From Deltaproteobacteria bacterium (GTDB taxonomy: Bacteria; Desulfobacterota; Binatia; Binatales; Binataceae), in NCBI GenBank assembly GCA_021780585.1, contig JAJXYM010000375.1, positions 1-10,431 on the forward strand: 10,431 nucleotides of DNA. The letters are read 5' to 3'. The position numbers were made by a program, and so were the translations under genes. Shown here one piece after another: positions 7,031-10,431 of this stretch (positions within the stretch are counted from its first letter, which is position 1; each line of letters starts with the position of its first letter). The notes below the pieces were generated by a model that saw nothing but the letters and a program-made list of their open reading frames with translations, searched no databases and had not been told where the DNA came from.

Positions 7031-8307
7031 TGCGCGCGTCCCAGCGCCAGCGCCGCCTGCGCCATCGCCTGGCGCGCGACGAAAGTCTGTTCGATCGCCG
7101 CGACCCTGAGCGTCTGCGCCTGCTCATAGGCGTCGACCACCTCGAGCATCGTGACCGCGCCGCCGCCGAGGAAGCGGCTCCAGTCGAGCGCGAAGGCGTC
7201 ATCGGCGGTGGTTTCGGAGGCGGCGATCAAATCGATTTGCTTGCGCGCGTCGTCATAGCGTTCGCGCGCGTCGCTCAAGTCGCGGGTCACGGCGACCTTG
7301 ACCGCCTCGCGTTGCGCGATCGCCCGGCGGCGCGCGGCGCCGGCCTCGTCGATATGCGATCGAATCAGCCCGCCGGAAAAAATCGGCGCCGAAAACGCGC
7401 CGTCATAGGAGGCGCCCAGGCGATGCTGAAACGTGTTCGGCGGATCGATTCCGAGGTAGCCCGAGGTGAGCGCGATCGTAAACGTCGGCATCCGCTCCTT
7501 GCGCGCCGCGGCCAAGGCCATTTTCGCCGCTTCCACCTGGCGTTCGGCGGCGCGGTAGGCGGGACTCTCGGCCGGATCGCCGGAGGGCGCGGCGGGCGTC
7601 GCCGCGAGCGGCGCGATCGGCAAATCGTCGCGATCGAATTCTCCAATCAGCGATCCCAGCACGATCGAGGCGTGATGGACCGCCTGGGCGGCGTTGCCGC
7701 GGGCGATCGCGGTCGCGTCGCGCGCGGTGCGGATGCGCAGGACGTCGTTGGAAATCGCCCGGCCGCTGGCGCGCAGCGCTTCGACGATCGCGACGTAGCG
7801 CTCGAGCCGGGTCAGGCTCGCCGCCAGCTCCAACCGTTCGGCGCGCGCCCGCGCCAGGTCGAAATAGGCGACGCGGGTATCGAAAACAATCTGCGCGCGC
7901 ATCGCGGCGACCCCCAGCGTGGCCGCCTCGGCCGCATAGCGCGCGGCGCGCAGTTGCGCCACGCGCCGGCCGCCGTCGAAGGCGAGATAGTTGAGCGAGA
8001 GCAACAGATCGGTCTGGCCGCGATTCGTCACCACCGGATCGTAACCCGGACTCTGCGTATATTCGCCGCCGGCCGAGATATTCGGCAGCAGCGGCGCGCG
8101 CGCCTCGTTGACGCGCGCGGCGGCGAAATCGCTGCCGGCCATGGTCGCGGCCAGCGCGGGCGCGAACTTGAGCGCGCGCGTGATCGCCTCGTCCAGGGTG
8201 AGCGTTTCGCCCGCCGACGCGATCGCCGCCGGCATCGGCGCCGCGCTCAGAATCGCGACGGCGAAGAACGCCGTCGCCGCCGGCCACATCCAGACCCGCT
8301 TGCGCAT
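7027..8307 (-). CDS. TolC-family outer membrane efflux protein
   Basis: This is the outer-membrane channel and periplasmic tunnel of the exporter, expected to act as a trimer. The protein has 426 residues. An N-terminal signal peptide (MRKRVW, hydrophobic core to about 21) probably ends after ASA at residue 32. Two outer-membrane-efflux repeats follow: the first begins with LTLDEAITRALKFAPAL and contains APLLPNISAGGEY; the second, from about residue 250, begins SPAYRAAERQVEAAK and contains KERMPTFTIALTSGYLG and the strand FSAPIFSGG, then a long helical stretch with heptad-like Ala and Leu. Length and repeats are normal for the family. It lies 47 bp after the histidine kinase and overlaps the adaptor gene by ATGA. 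No strong Shine-Dalgarno precedes ATG 8307. A putative regulator site and a GC hairpin lie just upstream, so its expression may be set separately from the kinase. Confidence 0.93.
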   Translation of the reverse strand: MRKRVWMWPAATAFFAVAILSAAPMPAAIASAGETLTLDEAITRALKFAPALAATMAGSDFAAARVNEARAPLLPNISAGGEYTQSPGYDPVVTNRGQTDLLLSLNYLAFDGGRRVAQLRAARYAAEAATLGVAAMRAQIVFDTRVAYFDLARARAERLELAASLTRLERYVAIVEALRASGRAISNDVLRIRTARDATAIARGNAAQAVHHASIVLGSLIGEFDRDDLPIAPLAATPAAPSGDPAESPAYRAAERQVEAAKMALAAARKERMPTFTIALTSGYLGIDPPNTFQHRLGASYDGAFSAPIFSGGLIRSHIDEAGAARRRAIAQREAVKVAVTRDLSDARERYDDARKQIDLIAASETTADDAFALDWSRFLGGGAVTMLEVVDAYEQAQTLRVAAIEQTFVARQAMAQAALALGRAQ

Positions 8308-8322
8308 GACGGCGATCGTAGC

Positions 8323-8340
8323 GCCGCCGGGCGCGGCGGC
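8323..8340 (-). other. Perfect GC hairpin in the kinase-tolC gap
   Basis: GCCGCCG and CGGCGGC form a perfect 7-bp stem around a 4-nt loop in the 47-bp gap between the histidine kinase and the TolC-type gene. It ends 15 nt before the TolC start codon and has no T run after it, so it is not an intrinsic terminator. It could lower read-through, protect the pump mRNA from decay, or shape ribosome access. In so GC-rich a sequence a short stem like this can also be chance. Confidence 0.45.
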
Positions 8341-8359
8341 CTAATTAACGGATATTAAG
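8340..8359 (-). promoter_or_regulatory. Tandem 10-bp repeat, candidate response-regulator operator
   Basis: Two adjacent 10-mers, CTTAATATCC (8359-8350) and GTTAATTAGG (8349-8340), share TTAAT at a 10-bp period. This AT-rich island stands out in a GC-rich locus, overlaps the kinase stop codon (TAA 8357-8355) and sits directly before the pump genes. OmpR/PhoB-family regulators bind as head-to-tail dimers to such direct repeats; the PmrA and QseB boxes use a related TTAA half-site with an 11-bp period. The encoded regulator is of this family, so it may act here. I see no clear -35/-10 pair next to it. Confidence 0.45.
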
Positions 8360-9737
8360 CTTCTGCGGCGGCGTCCGCGCGCCGCGCCCGTCCGTCGCTC
8401 AGCGGGAGGGTCAGGACGAAGCGCGCGCCACCGGCGGGATTGTTGGCCGCGGTCAGCTCGCCGCCATGATGGTTCACGATTTCGCGGCACAGGCTGAGTC
8501 CGAGGCCGCCGCCCGCCGCCGGCCGCGCGCGCCCGCGATAGAAACGATCGAAGACGCGCGGCAGCTCGCTCTCCGGAATCCCCACGCCGTCGTCGCTGAC
8601 GATAAGCACGGCGCGATCGCCGCGCCGCGTCACGCCGACCGCGATCGCGCCGTCGTCGGGCGTGAACTTGACCGCGTTGTCGAGCAGATTGACGATCACG
8701 CGCCGCAACTGATCGCGATCGGCGGCGACGATCGCCGCGGCGCCCGGCTCCGTCGCACAGGTCAGGCGGCGCGCGCCCGCCAGAGGAGTGAGCGTGGCCA
8801 CCACCTCGCCGGCGAGCTTGCCGAGTTCGACCGGTCCGCGGACGGGCGCGCCGGCGGCGCTGTCCAGCCGCGCCAGTTCGAGCAGATCGTCGGCCATCGC
8901 GCACAGTCCAATCGTCGCTTCGAGCGCGGCGCGCAGCGCGCCCGCATATGCGGCGGCGGCGCGATCGCGGCCGAGGGCGACTTCCAAACCCGTGCGCAAC
9001 ACCGCGAGCGGCGTGCGCAGTTCGTGCGCGGCGTCGGCGATAAAGCGCCGTTCGCGGCGCGACGCGGTGGCGACGCGCTCGAGCAGTTCGTTGATCGCTT
9101 CCGCCAACCGCGCGATTTCGCCATTGTCGGCGCGGATCGCCAGACGGCCCGAAAGATCGTGCGGCCCGATCGCGCCCAGCGCCGCGCGCAATTGCTTGAT
9201 CGGCTCCAGCGCGCGGCCGGCGAGCCAATATCCCCCCAGCGCGCATCCGGCGAACAACAGCGGCAGGATCAGGAGCAGGCTCGCGCGCAGCCGCGCGATC
9301 GACGCGCGCGCCGCGGTGGCGTCCGCGCCGTCCTCGAGCCATACCGTGCGGCCGGCGAGAGTGAAGCGCCTGACCGCGTAACGAAAGCGCCGCCGCGCGC
9401 CGTTGACAAGCGCGCGCGCGGCCGGACCGGGCGCGGCGGGCAGATCCGCGTCCGGGTCGCCGAAATCCGCCAGCGCGCCGCCCGCGTCGAGCAAACGGAC
9501 GCGCCGGCGCGCCGAAAGATCGCGTTCGCGGCTCAGATGCCGCAGGATCGGGATCGCGCCAGCCGGTCCAATCCGCGCGATCGCCGCCGCCGTGGTGTCC
9601 GCCTCCTCCGCCAGCGCGCCGTCCAGCTCGCTCCATTCCAGCCGCGCAAACAGCATCAGGACGATCGCCCCGGCGGCCGCGAGCGCGGCCGCCAATACCA
9701 CCGCCCAGTAGAGCGTCAACCGAAGCCGGATAGTCAT
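8355..9737 (-). CDS. Two-component sensor histidine kinase (HAMP-containing, membrane bound)
   Basis: The kinase probably senses a signal at the envelope and phosphorylates the adjacent regulator. The 460-residue protein has TM1 at about 9-31, a periplasmic sensor region of about 120 residues (32-151), TM2 at about 152-174 and a HAMP linker (about 172-225). RFIADAAHELRTPLAVLRT (231-249) is the H box with phospho-acceptor His238. The ATPase domain shows the N box NLLDNAVKFTPD (350-361), the G1 box DDGVGIP (382-388), the F box FDRFYRG (396-402) and the G2 box GGGLGLSLC (409-417), so all catalytic motifs are intact. The architecture fits the QseC/PmrB-like EnvZ group. The sensor region has no motif that names a ligand. 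ATG 9737 follows the regulator stop by 19 bp without a clear Shine-Dalgarno, and an inverted repeat surrounds this start. Confidence 0.95.
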   Translation of the reverse strand: MTIRLRLTLYWAVVLAAALAAAGAIVLMLFARLEWSELDGALAEEADTTAAAIARIGPAGAIPILRHLSRERDLSARRRVRLLDAGGALADFGDPDADLPAAPGPAARALVNGARRRFRYAVRRFTLAGRTVWLEDGADATAARASIARLRASLLLILPLLFAGCALGGYWLAGRALEPIKQLRAALGAIGPHDLSGRLAIRADNGEIARLAEAINELLERVATASRRERRFIADAAHELRTPLAVLRTGLEVALGRDRAAAAYAGALRAALEATIGLCAMADDLLELARLDSAAGAPVRGPVELGKLAGEVVATLTPLAGARRLTCATEPGAAAIVAADRDQLRRVIVNLLDNAVKFTPDDGAIAVGVTRRGDRAVLIVSDDGVGIPESELPRVFDRFYRGRARPAAGGGLGLSLCREIVNHHGGELTAANNPAGGARFVLTLPLSDGRARRADAAAEA

Positions 9738-9765
9738 CGCGGCGGGCGCGCCGGCGCTATCCGGC
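9725..9765 (-). repeat. Inverted repeat spanning the regulator-kinase junction
   Basis: GCCGGATAG (9765-9757, including the regulator's TAG stop) and CTATCCGGC (9733-9725, codons 2 to 5 of the kinase) are perfect reverse complements of 9 bp, separated by 23 nt. The kinase ATG (9737-9735) lies in the loop, next to the stem. In mRNA this would form a hairpin that holds the kinase start, which could adjust kinase translation relative to the regulator. Both arms are within coding sequence, so chance is possible. Confidence 0.4.
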
Positions 9766-10431
9766 GCGCATCATGTAACCGACGCCGCGCACGGTGACGA
9801 TCAGCGGCAGGGGGCGCGCGCGGTCGATTTTTTCACGCAGCCGGTTGATGAACACTTCGATCACATTGGTTAACTCATTGTAGCCTGGGCCGCAGAGCAC
9901 GTCGCTGATCGTGTCGCGGCTCACCGGCGCGCCGGCGTGGCGCATCAGCAGCTCGACCAGGACCTGCTCCTTGGGCGAGAGCGCGATCTCGCCGCCGGGC
10001 GCGCGCAATCGCCGCCGCACCGGATCGAATTCGAGGTCGGCCACGCGGAGCACCGCCGCCGGCGGCGTCCGGCCGCGCCGCATCAGCGCGCGAATCCGCG
10101 CGGCCAGCTCGGCAAAAGCGAAAGGCTTGGCCAGATAATCGTCGGCCCCGGTTTCGAGGCCGGCGACCCGCTCGTCGAGCGCGCCGCGCGCCGTCAGGAT
10201 CAGCACGGGGGTGGGATCGGCGCGCGCGCGAAGATCGCGCAGCAACTCCAGCCCGTCGCGATCGGGCAGGCGCAAATCGAGGATGATCGTATCGAAGCCG
10301 GCCGCATCGAGCGCCGCCTCGGCCGCCGCGACGCTGGCCGCGAGCGTGACCACTGCGCCGAGTTCGGCGAGTCCGCGACGGAGATTCTCGGCCAGCCGCG
10401 CCTCATCTTCGACGATTAGCAGCCAGATCGG
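9757..10431 (-). CDS. OmpR/PhoB-family response regulator, 5' end cut by the window edge
   Basis: This DNA-binding regulator should be activated by phosphotransfer from the kinase encoded next to it. The reading frame is open from the right edge to TAG at 9757, giving 224 visible residues; only the first one to a few codons are missing, since IWLLIVEDE is the usual first strand and acidic pocket of a receiver domain. In the visible numbering the acidic pair is Glu8-Asp9, the phospho-acceptor is Asp52 in LDLRLPD, the switch Thr is Thr80 and the conserved Lys is Lys102 in AKPF. The C-terminal winged helix follows, with LSPKEQVLVELLMRHAG and NVIEVFINRLREKI, and ends with GVGYMMRAG. The layout fits the QseB/PmrA-like group. 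It heads the efflux locus, and its likely target includes the pump genes downstream. Confidence 0.95.
   Translation of the reverse strand, partial: PIWLLIVEDEARLAENLRRGLAELGAVVTLAASVAAAEAALDAAGFDTIILDLRLPDRDGLELLRDLRARADPTPVLILTARGALDERVAGLETGADDYLAKPFAFAELAARIRALMRRGRTPPAAVLRVADLEFDPVRRRLRAPGGEIALSPKEQVLVELLMRHAGAPVSRDTISDVLCGPGYNELTNVIEVFINRLREKIDRARPLPLIVTVRGVGYMMRAG

Noticed and set aside
8323..8340. Intrinsic terminator between the kinase and TolC genes
   Set aside because: The hairpin is perfect but no T run follows on the minus strand, and the pump genes downstream lie in the same direction.
8341..9636. Minus-strand open frame of 431 codons overlapping the histidine kinase
   Set aside because: It is a shifted frame of the kinase gene, rich in Arg, Gly and Ala without motifs, while the kinase frame shows every catalytic box.
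10351..10353. GTG as start of the response regulator
   Set aside because: The frame is open to the window edge and encodes IWLLIVEDE, the first strand and acidic pocket of a receiver domain, so the real start is outside the window.
1..10431. Mobile element, CRISPR array, tRNA or integration site
   Set aside because: No transposase or integrase motif, no regularly spaced repeats and no tRNA-like cloverleaf were seen; nearly all sequence is taken up by identifiable genes.

Overview
The window comes from a GC-rich Gram-negative bacterium. Every gene I can support lies on the minus strand, so transcription runs from the right edge to the left edge. Lipoprotein, periplasmic-adaptor and outer-membrane-channel genes show a two-membrane cell. 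The HPr protein has an Ala in place of the usual Pro after the active-site His-x-Arg and ends in a DGFGE-type tail. I associate both traits with HPr proteins of the former Deltaproteobacteria and related phyla, but the exact taxon cannot be fixed from this sequence.

Right part, 10431 down to 2931: a five-gene efflux locus in the order response regulator (5' end outside the window), sensor histidine kinase, TolC-type outer membrane protein, lipoprotein membrane-fusion protein, RND inner-membrane pump. The three pump genes overlap by ATGA (4 bp), which suggests coupled translation and one tripartite complex. The kinase follows the regulator by 19 bp. A 47-bp gap separates the kinase from the TolC gene. 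That gap and the kinase stop codon carry a tandem 10-bp TTAAT repeat that looks like a target for an OmpR/PmrA-type regulator, and then a perfect GC-rich hairpin. The simplest reading is that the two-component system senses an envelope or toxic signal and drives the pump. The substrate is not evident.

Middle, 2861-2548: a lone ptsH gene for the phosphocarrier HPr, 70 bp after the pump gene and possibly read through from it. No enzyme I, EIIA, HPr kinase or rapZ gene is in the window. A weak terminator-like hairpin follows it.

Left part, 2540 down to 1: the clearest promoter of the window (TTGACC, 17 bp, TATAGA), a leader of about 165 nt with a strong hairpin, then metK and ahcY separated by 23 bp. 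MetK makes S-adenosylmethionine and AhcY removes the S-adenosylhomocysteine left by methyltransferases, so the pair forms two steps of the activated methyl cycle. ahcY runs off the left edge and lacks roughly its last 45 codons.

All intergenic stretches are under 300 bp, the longest being 2340-2587. I see no tRNA, rRNA, insertion sequence, CRISPR array or phage gene. Most of the window is ordinary chromosomal content. The points most worth a second look are the putative operator in front of the pump genes, the metK leader, the mixed-family character of the RND pump, and the isolated ptsH. I found no clear case for a wholly new system.
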